12,896 bases of DNA from Candidatus Poribacteria bacterium (GCA_011334435.1 DTPJ01000059.1:1-12896), one strand, 5' to 3'. Positions 1 to 6,311 are shown, numbered from the stretch's first letter. Notes: a model not told the origin generated them from the sequence alone. A program made the numbers and translations.

Positions 1-122
1 ATATTTTTAAACATCATCAATCCCCTTTTTAATCCTGCCAGTGTTTTCTTTTTATCTATAAAAAATGAGACCAACGTTAAAATAATTGAAACTGAGATAA
101 AAATAATTGCATTATTAATCAT
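1..122 (-). CDS. N-terminal fragment of a probable permease (COG0701-like), cut by the window edge
   Basis: Reading leftward from an ATG at 120-122, an open frame runs off the window after 40 residues. It begins with a hydrophobic segment (MINNAIIFISVSIILTLVSF), followed by a basic stretch (IDKKKTLAGLKRGL). This layout, one helix and then D-K-K-K-T and a lysine-rich amphipathic segment, resembles the start of short COG0701 permeases often found beside ArsR regulators; that match is from memory. A purine-rich stretch, GAAGGAAAAGG, precedes the start by about 11 bases. It lies downstream of the arsR and cysteine-rich genes on the same strand but after a strong hairpin terminator, so it may depend on readthrough or its own promoter. 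I see no convincing promoter in 123-223. It could be another small membrane protein. Confidence 0.5.
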   Translation of the reverse strand, partial: MINNAIIFISVSIILTLVSFFIDKKKTLAGLKRGLMMFKN

Positions 123-223
123 ATTTTAGAAGACCTTTTCCTTCTACTTAATTTCCTCTCTGTCAATCTTGTTTAATACATTGAAGTTCAATTTTTATGT
201 CATTTAAAGTTGTGAATGTAGAA

Positions 224-268
224 TAAAAAATAGCGCCTGACATTTTAGGGAGTTTGTCAGACACTATT
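224..268 (-). terminator. Hairpin terminator after the arsR/cysteine-rich gene pair
   Basis: On the minus strand a 13-base-pair stem (arms 256-268 and 229-241, with two G-U pairs that form only in minus-strand RNA) encloses a 14-base loop and is followed by a T run (230-225). It begins 10 bases past the stop of the cysteine-rich gene. It should end that transcript or act as an attenuator before the gene at 1-122. Confidence 0.75.
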
Positions 269-278
269 GCGATGTTAG

Positions 279-419
279 TTATTCTTTGGGTTTGTCCTCG
301 GGTTTATCCTCGCATGGATGCTTGTCCTTTGCTTCTGGATGGCACTCCTTTATCTGCTCAGGAGAGCATTTCTTTGGTTCTTTGCCCTTTGGACAGCATT
401 TTGACTTCTCTTTACACAT
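279..419 (-). CDS. 46-residue cysteine-rich protein, coupled to arsR
   Basis: An ATG at 417-419 lies inside the last codons of arsR, giving an 8-base overlap, and the frame ends at TAA 279-281. The product is very polar, with much Lys, Glu and Pro, and has six cysteines: C2, C8, C9, C18, C26 and C36. H27 and H34 fall in a C-x7-C-H-x6-H-x-C pattern (residues 18-36). There is no signal peptide or membrane segment, so it is probably cytosolic. The overlap with arsR suggests translational coupling, and a terminator follows at once. I recall similar short Cys/His proteins beside arsR-permease genes, but no named function. Binding of a soft metal or metalloid, as a buffer or a chaperone for the ArsR or permease, is inference. 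The amino-acid composition and the arsR overlap argue against chance. Confidence 0.7.
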   Translation of the reverse strand: MCKEKSKCCPKGKEPKKCSPEQIKECHPEAKDKHPCEDKPEDKPKE

Positions 420-696
420 CGTCTTTCACCTCTCTTGAAATCAATTCAAGAACTAAGTTGGCACATTCTTGAAGTCTCTCGGTAACTAACTCATAGTGAA
501 CCCAATACCCTTTTTTCACTCCAATTACCAAACCAGCATTTTCAAGAACACTAAGATGCTGTGATATTGCCGGCTGAGACATGCCAGTCTTACTCACAAG
601 GGCATTGACGCATAAAGATCGCTCCGATAAAAGTTGAATTATCTTCAACCTTACCTCGTTTGATAGTGCTTTAAAAACTTTGACAGCGTCTTCCAT
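412..696 (-). CDS. ArsR/SmtB-family winged-helix repressor
   Basis: This 94-residue protein has the usual length of the family. It opens with VFKALSNEVRLKIIQLL, the typical first helices. The helix-turn-helix is at about 32-54 (ALVSKTGMSQPAISQHLSVL) and the wing at about 57-68 (VIGVKKGYWVHY). Family members are homodimers that leave DNA when a metal, metalloid or other ligand binds. In the ArsR metal motif L-C-V-C-D-L the second cysteine is replaced: here L28-C29-V30-N31. The only other cysteine is C78 in the last helix. A classical three-cysteine As(III) site is therefore absent, though C29 and C78 could still cooperate across the dimer. It heads its transcript behind a promoter overlapping a perfect inverted repeat, so autorepression is likely. 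The neighbouring permease cluster is a second probable target. Confidence 0.92.
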   Translation of the reverse strand: MEDAVKVFKALSNEVRLKIIQLLSERSLCVNALVSKTGMSQPAISQHLSVLENAGLVIGVKKGYWVHYELVTERLQECANLVLELISREVKDDV

Positions 697-716
697 ATCT
701 CAAAATCCACTATGAG

Positions 717-746
717 TATATAAGTATATAAAAATTTACTTATATA
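717..746. promoter_or_regulatory. Perfect inverted repeat, likely ArsR operator
   Basis: TATATAAGTA (717-726) and TACTTATATA (737-746) are perfect 10-base arms separated by 10 bases. The repeat starts at the downstream edge of the arsR -10 box and covers the expected transcription start near 739. A protein bound here would block RNA polymerase. The size and position suit a dimeric ArsR. The assignment is by position, not by a known consensus. Confidence 0.65.
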
Positions 747-774
747 TTTTAACACGAGAAAATTGTTTTGTCAA
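746..774 (-). promoter_or_regulatory. Sigma70-like promoter of arsR
   Basis: On the minus strand, TTGACA (774-769) is followed after 17 bases by TAAAAT (751-746). This is a consensus -35 box, ideal spacing and a near-consensus -10 box, about 50 bases upstream of the arsR ATG. Confidence 0.75.
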
Positions 775-840
775 TAAAAAATCCTAGTTTTAGTTTATTA
801 ATTCGTGTGCTATTTTTTGCGATCTTCAATTCAGTATCAA

Positions 841-866
841 ATATTCGCATTATATATTCGCATTAT
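841..866. repeat. Tandem duplication of a 13-base unit
   Basis: ATATTCGCATTAT occurs twice head to tail (841-853 and 854-866), in the noncoding stretch between the beta-propeller gene and the arsR promoter. It looks like a slippage product or paired protein sites. No function is evident. Confidence 0.6.
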
Positions 867-887
867 AGATTTTCAACTTTTCAAAAT

Positions 888-2168
888 TTATTTGATAACT
901 ACACACTTCATCTGCTTTTGATCTCTTATTAGCAACTTCCCATCAGATAAAGCCAATGGCGCCCAACATTGATTTGTCTCCAATAATTTCGCACTTGCCA
1001 AGACTTTAAAACTATTTGGGTTAGGTTCTATCAGATACAAAACTCCCTTTAACCCGTCTAAGCCGATAAGCAAATCATCTGCTATGATCATACCGCCTTT
1101 ATCAAATTCAGGAGATTGACCCGTTTTCCATTTGACATTGCCATCTAAATCCATACAAAGCAACCCATCTCTGCGACCTGTATTGTCAGTGCATTGTGCG
1201 TATAGATGACCTTTATAGAGAATAGGTGGATGAACATGCGTCCCGAAAGCTTGAGTTTTATATATTTCGGTGACTGTATATGCACCGTCTCTTTTCTCAA
1301 CTTTGATCATTGCAGAGCCACTTCTATATCCACCAGTGATAAAAAGCCTTCCATCGCCGATTTCTGTAACATTTGGTATAGGTATCCTACATCTCCAACC
1401 TTGATATGACCAGAGGACTTTTCCCGTCAGAGGATCAATACCAACAACGCCGACAGGGGTATCATAACTGATCTCTCTTTCCTTTATAAATTTACTGCTA
1501 CCTATCATCACAATTTGATCCGCACCATCAATATTCACAATCTTTGGCGATACATAACCTTCTTCTGTGGGAAATGGTTTTGAGACCCATTTTACATCTC
1601 CTTTAAGTTTATCATAAGCGACAACGCCTGCCTTTTCCGTCTGAGATGCTATGATTAGCAAATCGCCATAAATCAAAGGATTTTGAGCGATCCCATAATC
1701 GGGGATTCTTGTTCCATCAAAATCCTTCCATATATTTTTATGCCAAACAGGTTTATGCGTCCTTTTATCAATACAATATAGGTCTCCAAAGCAACCGCAT
1801 GTATATATAAAATTGCCATCAATAGTTGGCACAGACCGAGAGCCATCATGGCTAACACTCCCCGGGGCAGAATAAGAGAATGACCATTCTTCTTTCCCTG
1901 TAATCAAGTCAATACACCGTATAACATCTTGGCTGTTTTTTATACGGTCTAAAATATATACCTTTCCTTCGCTAATTGCAGGTCCGCCAAATCCCTCGCC
2001 AAGTGGAAAAGTCCATAAAACTTTTGGTTCACCTTTAGACCATGAACGTTTTAAACCGACTTCCTTTGATATTGCATTTCGGTCAGGACCAAGATATTGG
2101 CACCAATCTGCTAAGCAAATATTAGATAAAACCGATATGATAGCTATAATTAATATTAAACTTTTCAT
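888..2168 (-). CDS. Secreted PQQ-like beta-propeller protein
   Basis: This 426-residue protein opens with a signal peptide (about 1-20, cleavage after CLA). The mature start, DWCQYLGPDRNAIS, resembles the W-x-x-(F/Y)-x-G-P-(D/N)-R motif common in large families of secreted PQQ-like WD-repeat proteins, as in Planctomycetota. Propeller blades repeat along the chain, each with a G-x-V/L-(Y/F)-x-x strand and a T/L-G-x-x-x-W turn: LITGKEEWSF, KLKGDVKWVS, PLTGKVLWSY and DLDGNVKWKT. Many such proteins bind no PQQ, and I cannot identify a cofactor site. An AAGGAG site precedes the ATG. It is the last gene of the redox cluster, 22 bases after the CcdA-like gene, so a periplasmic role with those proteins (scaffold, oxidoreductase or sensor) is possible but unproven. 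No terminator is evident between it and arsR. Confidence 0.8.
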   Translation of the reverse strand: MKSLILIIAIISVLSNICLADWCQYLGPDRNAISKEVGLKRSWSKGEPKVLWTFPLGEGFGGPAISEGKVYILDRIKNSQDVIRCIDLITGKEEWSFSYSAPGSVSHDGSRSVPTIDGNFIYTCGCFGDLYCIDKRTHKPVWHKNIWKDFDGTRIPDYGIAQNPLIYGDLLIIASQTEKAGVVAYDKLKGDVKWVSKPFPTEEGYVSPKIVNIDGADQIVMIGSSKFIKEREISYDTPVGVVGIDPLTGKVLWSYQGWRCRIPIPNVTEIGDGRLFITGGYRSGSAMIKVEKRDGAYTVTEIYKTQAFGTHVHPPILYKGHLYAQCTDNTGRRDGLLCMDLDGNVKWKTGQSPEFDKGGMIIADDLLIGLDGLKGVLYLIEPNPNSFKVLASAKLLETNQCWAPLALSDGKLLIRDQKQMKCVVIK

Positions 2169-2190
2169 ATTCCATCTCCTTAAGCGTATG

Positions 2191-2889
2191 CTAAAAAGCA
2201 GTGTAAATCAGATATACTCCGCCAAGGATAACAAGGATACCACAAACTTTTTTAACTATTGTAGCACCTTTTGATCGTTCATTCCAATTGAGATAATGCT
2301 GAACTAATTCTGTTGATGTTCCTGCTATAACAATCACAGAACAATGACCAATGCCAAAAGCTAACAGTAATATTATACCATAAAGAATGTTAGTCTCTGC
2401 AAGCCTAAAAGTGACGCCAAGCATTGGAGCCATATATGCGAATGTGCAAGGACCCAAAGCAACCCCAAAGATAAGTCCTAAAATGAACGCTGATAATAAC
2501 CCTTTACGTTTCATACCTATTTGTCCCGGTCCAGACCAAGGCGTAGGGATCACGCCGAGAAGATAAAGTCCTACGATAAAGAAAATGACTGCGACAACAT
2601 AATTTCCATATTTTCCAATATCTCCCATGATTCTTCCAGCAGAAGCCGTTATAATGCCTATAATTCCAATAGTGAAAAGTATTCCAAGCGCGAAAAGCAG
2701 AGAGGTAAAAAACGCCCTCTTAGTTGAAATTCGTCCTTGTTGATTTATAAATCCTATAATAAGTGGGATACTTGACAGATGACATGGACTCAGAAGGATA
2801 CTTAAAATTCCCCAAGCGAGAGAGGCAAAAATAGCAATAAATGGCGAGCCTTGCACAGCATTGGTAAGTGCAATGAAAATCTTTCCCAT
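2191..2889 (-). CDS. CcdA/DsbD-type thiol electron transporter
   Basis: This 232-residue membrane protein has about six helices. The two cysteines diagnostic of the CcdA/DsbD transmembrane family are present: C36 in LSPCHLSSIPLIIGF and C148 in ALGPCTFAYMAPML. These proteins take electrons from cytosolic thioredoxin and pass them, by disulfide exchange between the two membrane cysteines, to periplasmic thioredoxin-like partners. C183 and C216 are additional. It lacks the periplasmic domains of full DsbD; the two exported thioredoxin-domain proteins just upstream are obvious partners. Its ATG overlaps the stop of the fusion gene by one base (TAATG), indicating coupled translation. Cytochrome c maturation is an alternative role, but no cytochrome or heme-handling gene is nearby. 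Confidence 0.88.
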   Translation of the reverse strand: MGKIFIALTNAVQGSPFIAIFASLAWGILSILLSPCHLSSIPLIIGFINQQGRISTKRAFFTSLLFALGILFTIGIIGIITASAGRIMGDIGKYGNYVVAVIFFIVGLYLLGVIPTPWSGPGQIGMKRKGLLSAFILGLIFGVALGPCTFAYMAPMLGVTFRLAETNILYGIILLLAFGIGHCSVIVIAGTSTELVQHYLNWNERSKGATIVKKVCGILVILGGVYLIYTAF

Positions 2890-3818
2890 TATTTAGATAC
2901 TCCCATCTCTTTTAATTTGGCTATTATCTTTTCCTTAGGGAAAAAACCGACATGACGATAAAACTCATTCCCATTTTTATCAAAGAATATCTGGACAGGG
3001 ATAGAAGAGACACCATATCTTGCACTTAATATCTGATTTTCCCTGACGTCCACGAATTCCACATTTATTATTCCAGAATATTCCTTTTTTAATTCTTTAA
3101 GCATAGGCGCCATCATATCGCAAGGCACACAACCGCTCGCTCCGAAGTCAACAAGACTTGGCTTTCCAGAACGACGTAACTTGTCAACAGGATTATTTAT
3201 CGCTTTTGGGTATTGCAACTTTGCCCAATCGTCGTTGATCTTTATAACTATCCGTTTCCCGATGTCATTAACATATCTGTTAAGAAATTCCTGCTTCTTT
3301 TCATTGATCAACTGAGGTTTTATGAAAGGCTCAACATCAGCAAACTTCGCCCCTTTGAAGGCATCTTTATTAGACTCGTAATATTCCTTTACTTCCTGTT
3401 GGCTTACGGTTACATTGGCAGTCAATTCTTCAACAAATTTTTTTATGACATCTTCCTCTTTCATACTTTTTATGTTAATTTTCTTTGACTTTGCCCAAGC
3501 TTGAACTTCGGCATTTATCAAGCGATCAACTGCGATATTTTCAAGCAGAAAAAAGATATTATCCTTAATCTGAGATTGTAGGTTCGCAGATACCTTTTTC
3601 ACTTCTGCATCAAGTTGAGACTGAGTTATCTTTACTTCACTAGCTACTAATAGCTCTCCTGACGGCAAAGAATCAGTTATCGCATATTTTAGTGGTCCAT
3701 TAAATAAACCGGGATATTTGACATCTATTGTAGTCTGCCCAAAAGCAGATAGAGCATAGGTCGCTTGGAGCAACATTAATAAAAATAGAGCAAGTTTTGA
3801 ACCTCTGAAATTAATCAA
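2889..3818 (-). CDS. Exported SurA-like domain fused to a thioredoxin domain
   Basis: This is a 309-residue protein with a signal peptide (about 1-27, ending SAFG). Residues about 58-192 look like the helical chaperone part of SurA/PpiC proteins (VTVSQQEVKEYYESNKDAF and a long charged helix), but no parvulin PPIase core is visible. Residues about 215-309 form a thioredoxin domain with active site C230-V-P-C233 and cis-proline P274 (SSIPVQ). The start is TTG at 3816-3818: AGGA stands 7 bases upstream, and this start gives the signal peptide a basic N-terminus. It overlaps the preceding lipoprotein gene by 8 bases and the CcdA gene by one. A periplasmic thiol reductase or chaperone reduced by the CcdA-like protein is the likely role. 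Its thioredoxin domain resembles that of the preceding gene (IFFD, E-F-Y-R-H-x-G-F), so the two are probably a duplicated pair. Confidence 0.8.
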   Translation of the reverse strand: MINFRGSKLALFLLMLLQATYALSAFGQTTIDVKYPGLFNGPLKYAITDSLPSGELLVASEVKITQSQLDAEVKKVSANLQSQIKDNIFFLLENIAVDRLINAEVQAWAKSKKINIKSMKEEDVIKKFVEELTANVTVSQQEVKEYYESNKDAFKGAKFADVEPFIKPQLINEKKQEFLNRYVNDIGKRIVIKINDDWAKLQYPKAINNPVDKLRRSGKPSLVDFGASGCVPCDMMAPMLKELKKEYSGIINVEFVDVRENQILSARYGVSSIPVQIFFDKNGNEFYRHVGFFPKEKIIAKLKEMGVSK

Positions 3819-4332
3819 GTTTCATTCCTTTCTGTTTGAAGGTATTTAATATATCCTCTTTGGACATAAAACCCTCGTGTCTATAAAACTCCTTGCCTTC
3901 TGGATCGAAGAATATCTGTGTCGGTATTATGCTAATTCCATATTTATCGCCTTCTTTTGGATTTTCCCAGACGTCTATAATCTCTACATCAAGTTTACCA
4001 GCATAACTCGCTTTTAATTCTTCTAAAATTGGCTTCATCATCTTACAAGGTATGCACTTATCCGCACCTAAATCAATTAACTTTGGGAGTTTCTCTTGTT
4101 TTTTATTATTGATCGCTTTATTGGACTTTAGATCTGTCGTTAAAGTTTTAGATGTTAGATTTGGATCTTTATTGATATTTTTGTTTTCAGAGACAGACAT
4201 CTCTTGTGAAATATTGGTGTTGATAGGTAAATCGCTTTTATTCTTACATGAGAATGCAAAAAGCAATAAAAAAGATAAATAAAAGACAGCGATCAAATTC
4301 TGAACAAAACTTATTTTTGACCCAATACGCAC
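3811..4332 (-). CDS. Lipoprotein thioredoxin with CIPC active site
   Basis: This 173-residue protein has a hydrophobic N-terminus ending in FAFSC, a loose lipobox that would make C29 the lipidated residue. A low-complexity Asn/Lys/Ser linker (about 30-82) would extend the thioredoxin domain (about 83-173) away from the membrane. The active site is C93-I-P-C96 in GADKCIPCKMM, and the cis-proline is P137 in SIIPTQ. The start is GTG at 4330-4332, six bases after AAAGGAG; the ATG a few bases upstream is out of frame and too close to that site. It follows a hairpin, so it may be transcribed less than the three genes before it. It likely accepts electrons from the CcdA-like protein. The lipobox is imperfect, so an uncleaved membrane anchor is possible. 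Confidence 0.82.
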   Translation of the reverse strand: MRIGSKISFVQNLIAVFYLSFLLLFAFSCKNKSDLPINTNISQEMSVSENKNINKDPNLTSKTLTTDLKSNKAINNKKQEKLPKLIDLGADKCIPCKMMKPILEELKASYAGKLDVEIIDVWENPKEGDKYGISIIPTQIFFDPEGKEFYRHEGFMSKEDILNTFKQKGMKLD

Positions 4333-4362
4333 TCATTACTCCTTTCAAAAATAATGAATAGC

Positions 4363-4394
4363 AAAATGCCCCAACTGATATTTTAGTTGAGGCA
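4363..4394 (-). terminator. Hairpin with T run inside the redox cluster
   Basis: In minus-strand RNA, arms at 4394-4385 and 4376-4367 form a 10-base-pair stem (one G-U) around an 8-base loop, followed by four T residues (4366-4363). It begins 11 bases after the DGC gene stop. The short T run suggests partial termination or an RNA-processing site that lowers expression of the four downstream genes. Confidence 0.65.
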
Positions 4395-4404
4395 CTAATT
4401 ATCG

Positions 4405-4776
4405 TTATAACATAGATTTTATCTCCGAGAAGACCTTATTAATCGCCTCTTCTGTGACAGGAGATTTGCCTTTCTCAAAACCCATCTTTGTGACTTCAAA
4501 GGATTTTGGCGTGATACCGATATGCTCAACAGCTTTTGTAGCACAAGCAATTGGGCATCCATCTATCGTGATCACTTCATCAGCCCCTTTGGTCGTTTCA
4601 ACGATCCCGCTGACATGACCACCAACCCCAGCTAAGCAATACATTTTACCAAGCCCTTCTCTTGTCATCTTTCTGCCTACCTGATCGGCAATCGCACCAA
4701 CATCTGCTGCTCCAGAGCATGGAAATACAAGTATAGTTCCTCCACAACAGCATTCGTCCTTTTTTTCCTCTGGCAT
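4405..4776 (-). CDS. DGC-domain putative zinc-binding protein
   Basis: This is a 123-residue soluble protein with no signal peptide. It carries the motif that names the DGC family, D72-G-C74-P-I-A-C78, plus the conserved FPCSGAADVG near the N-terminus (C20) and C47 in KMYCLAGVGG. A C9-C10-C11-G-G cluster at the start adds three more cysteines, seven in all. The family is annotated as putative zinc-binding with no settled biochemical role. The cysteine-rich design suits binding of a metal or metalloid, or persulfide chemistry. GGAGG stands 7 bases before the ATG. It lies 27 bases after the small thioredoxin gene and 11 bases before a hairpin terminator. Placement in a permease/thioredoxin cluster suggests it supplies or senses the exported substrate in the cytosol; that is inference. 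Confidence 0.85.
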   Translation of the reverse strand: MPEEKKDECCCGGTILVFPCSGAADVGAIADQVGRKMTREGLGKMYCLAGVGGHVSGIVETTKGADEVITIDGCPIACATKAVEHIGITPKSFEVTKMGFEKGKSPVTEEAINKVFSEIKSML

Positions 4777-4803
4777 TTCTTATCCTCCATTGTTTATATT
4801 AAT

Positions 4804-5043
4804 TTAGTTAGCTGTTTTAATCCATTCAGCGATCTGTTCGGGAGAAGGTATCTTTCCTGCAACCTTCACTTCACCATTGATCGCCAAAGCAGGCGTTATC
4901 ATAACGCCATATTTCATAATGTCGTCAATCTTTTCTACTTTTACTATTTCCGCTTCTATCTTTAAGTCTTTAACAGCTTTTTGAACATTTTCAAGCGTTT
5001 TCTTACACTTTGGGCATCCAGTGCCGAGTATCTCTATCTTCAT
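4804..5043 (-). CDS. Small thioredoxin-like redox protein (CPKC)
   Basis: This is a 79-residue protein of the small redox-active disulfide type (thioredoxin_3, the TIGR00412 group). It starts with a beta strand (KIEILG) leading to active site C10-P-K-C13. The cis-proline is in MITPALAIN and the C-terminal helix follows SPEQIAEWI. A longer reading from GTG at 5050-5052 is possible, but the ATG at 5041-5043 is preceded by GGAGGT at 7 bases, so I take the ATG. The gap to the permease stop is then one base and the two are surely co-translated. There is no signal peptide, so it acts in the cytosol. Proteins of this group are often encoded next to COG0701 permeases, and reduction of the permease or its substrate is the usual guess. 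Confidence 0.88.
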   Translation of the reverse strand: MKIEILGTGCPKCKKTLENVQKAVKDLKIEAEIVKVEKIDDIMKYGVMITPALAINGEVKVAGKIPSPEQIAEWIKTAN

Positions 5044-5044
5044 C

Positions 5045-6220
5045 TTATACACCTCCCATTATCAGACCAAATAACATTCCAGTAAACGTTGCCATAATAA
5101 CGACGAGACCAATAAATACAAGTGTTTTCTTTGTTCCCATTATACTTCTTATTACTATCATATTTGGCAAACTCAGGGCAGGTCCTGCTAATAAAAGAGC
5201 CAAAGCAGGTCCTTGTCCCATTCCAGAACCTATAAGCCCTTGAAGTATAGGAACTTCGGTCAAAGTGGCAAAATACATAAGAGCACCAACCACTGACGAA
5301 AAAAAGTTAGCGAAAAACGAGTTTCCACCGACAACATAAGCTATATACCTTGATGGTATCAGTCCTGTATCGCTGTTGGGGCTACCCATCAGAAATCCTG
5401 CGACTAAAACTCCGCCAAAAAGTAATGGGAGTATCATCTGAGCAAAAGTCCATGTAGATGAAACCCATTCCTTCACTTCATCTTTTTTGAACCAAGCTAT
5501 TAGCATCAATATCAATGCTATAAGAAAAGCACCTGCTAAATACCAATGGACGCTATAAACTGCATCCCAAAAGCCGACGGATTCTTTAGGTTTGCCCCAT
5601 GCAGCAAATATTAGGATAAAAACCATAGAAAGAAAATATAAGCCTGTTTTCCATAAAGGTCTTGCCTCTGCCTCAATCTCAGGCATAGGTGCGTTAGCTT
5701 TTTCTGCCTCTTCTTTTCTGAAAAACAAAGCCATCAGAAGCCCAATGACTATTGAAAATATGATCGCACCTAAAGCCCTTGCCAATCCAAGCTCCCATCC
5801 CAGGATTCTTGCAGTAAGTATTATCGCTAAAACATTAATGGCAGGACCAGAATAAAGAAAAGCAGTTGCAGGACCTATTCCTGCACCTCGTCTATATATC
5901 CCCGCAAACAAGGGCAGAACTGTGCATGAACAAACAGCTAATATCGTCCCTGATATTGATGCGACGCCATAGGATAATATTTTGTTCGCCTGTGCACCAA
6001 AATATCTCATAACAGACGCTTGACTGATAAATACCGATATACCACCAGCAATAAAGAACGCTGGAACTAAACAGAATAGGACGTGTTTCTGTGCATAATC
6101 TTGAAGCATATAAAAGGCTTCTAATATTGCACCCTGTATTCTTGGATGCTTTAGCGGAATATAGTATGCAATTAGAAACACAGCCACAAAAAGTAAAAGC
6201 TTTTTCCATTCAGTTTTCAT
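5045..6220 (-). CDS. COG0701/ArsP-like membrane permease
   Basis: This 391-residue protein has about ten hydrophobic helices in two halves joined by a charged cytosolic loop (about 168-190). The first half has the family signature AVCSCTVLPLFAGI (C97, C99) followed by GAGIGPATAFLYSGPAINV. The second half repeats it loosely with GPALALLLAGPALSLPNM (337-354), showing an internal duplication. In this family ArsP exports trivalent organoarsenicals, while most members have unknown substrates. The C-S-C pair suggests a thiol-reactive substrate. GAGG stands 6 bases before the ATG, and a consensus promoter lies about 65 bases upstream. It is the first gene of the seven-gene cluster. Arsenic is only one candidate substrate: the local ArsR lacks the classical arsenic site, and no arsenate reductase or methyltransferase is visible here. 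Confidence 0.9.
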   Translation of the reverse strand: MKTEWKKLLLFVAVFLIAYYIPLKHPRIQGAILEAFYMLQDYAQKHVLFCLVPAFFIAGGISVFISQASVMRYFGAQANKILSYGVASISGTILAVCSCTVLPLFAGIYRRGAGIGPATAFLYSGPAINVLAIILTARILGWELGLARALGAIIFSIVIGLLMALFFRKEEAEKANAPMPEIEAEARPLWKTGLYFLSMVFILIFAAWGKPKESVGFWDAVYSVHWYLAGAFLIALILMLIAWFKKDEVKEWVSSTWTFAQMILPLLFGGVLVAGFLMGSPNSDTGLIPSRYIAYVVGGNSFFANFFSSVVGALMYFATLTEVPILQGLIGSGMGQGPALALLLAGPALSLPNMIVIRSIMGTKKTLVFIGLVVIMATFTGMLFGLIMGGV

Positions 6221-6261
6221 TATTTATTTCCTCTTTTGTGTTGTCATATACTTATATTATT

Positions 6262-6285
6262 ATATATTTAAATATCCAAATATAT
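6262..6285. promoter_or_regulatory. Inverted repeat at the permease start site, likely operator
   Basis: ATATATTT (6262-6269) and AAATATAT (6278-6285) are perfect 8-base arms around 8 bases. The repeat overlaps the last two bases of the -10 box and the expected start near 6277. Just downstream in transcription, 6246-6257 (ATATACTTATAT) matches 12 bases of the arsR operator region. Control by the same ArsR is plausible, but AT-rich DNA makes such repeats easier to find by chance. Confidence 0.5.
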
Positions 6286-6311
6286 TATATCAAAATAAAT
6301 AGAAATGTCAA
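6284..6311 (-). promoter_or_regulatory. Consensus sigma70 promoter of the permease/redox cluster
   Basis: On the minus strand, TTGACA (6311-6306) is followed after 16 bases by TATAAT (6289-6284). Both boxes are perfect. The leader to the permease ATG is about 57 bases. Confidence 0.8.

Noticed and set aside
254..472. 72-codon plus-strand open frame
   Set aside because: It is antisense to the cysteine-rich gene and arsR, has no ribosome site, and its composition is that of a shadow frame.
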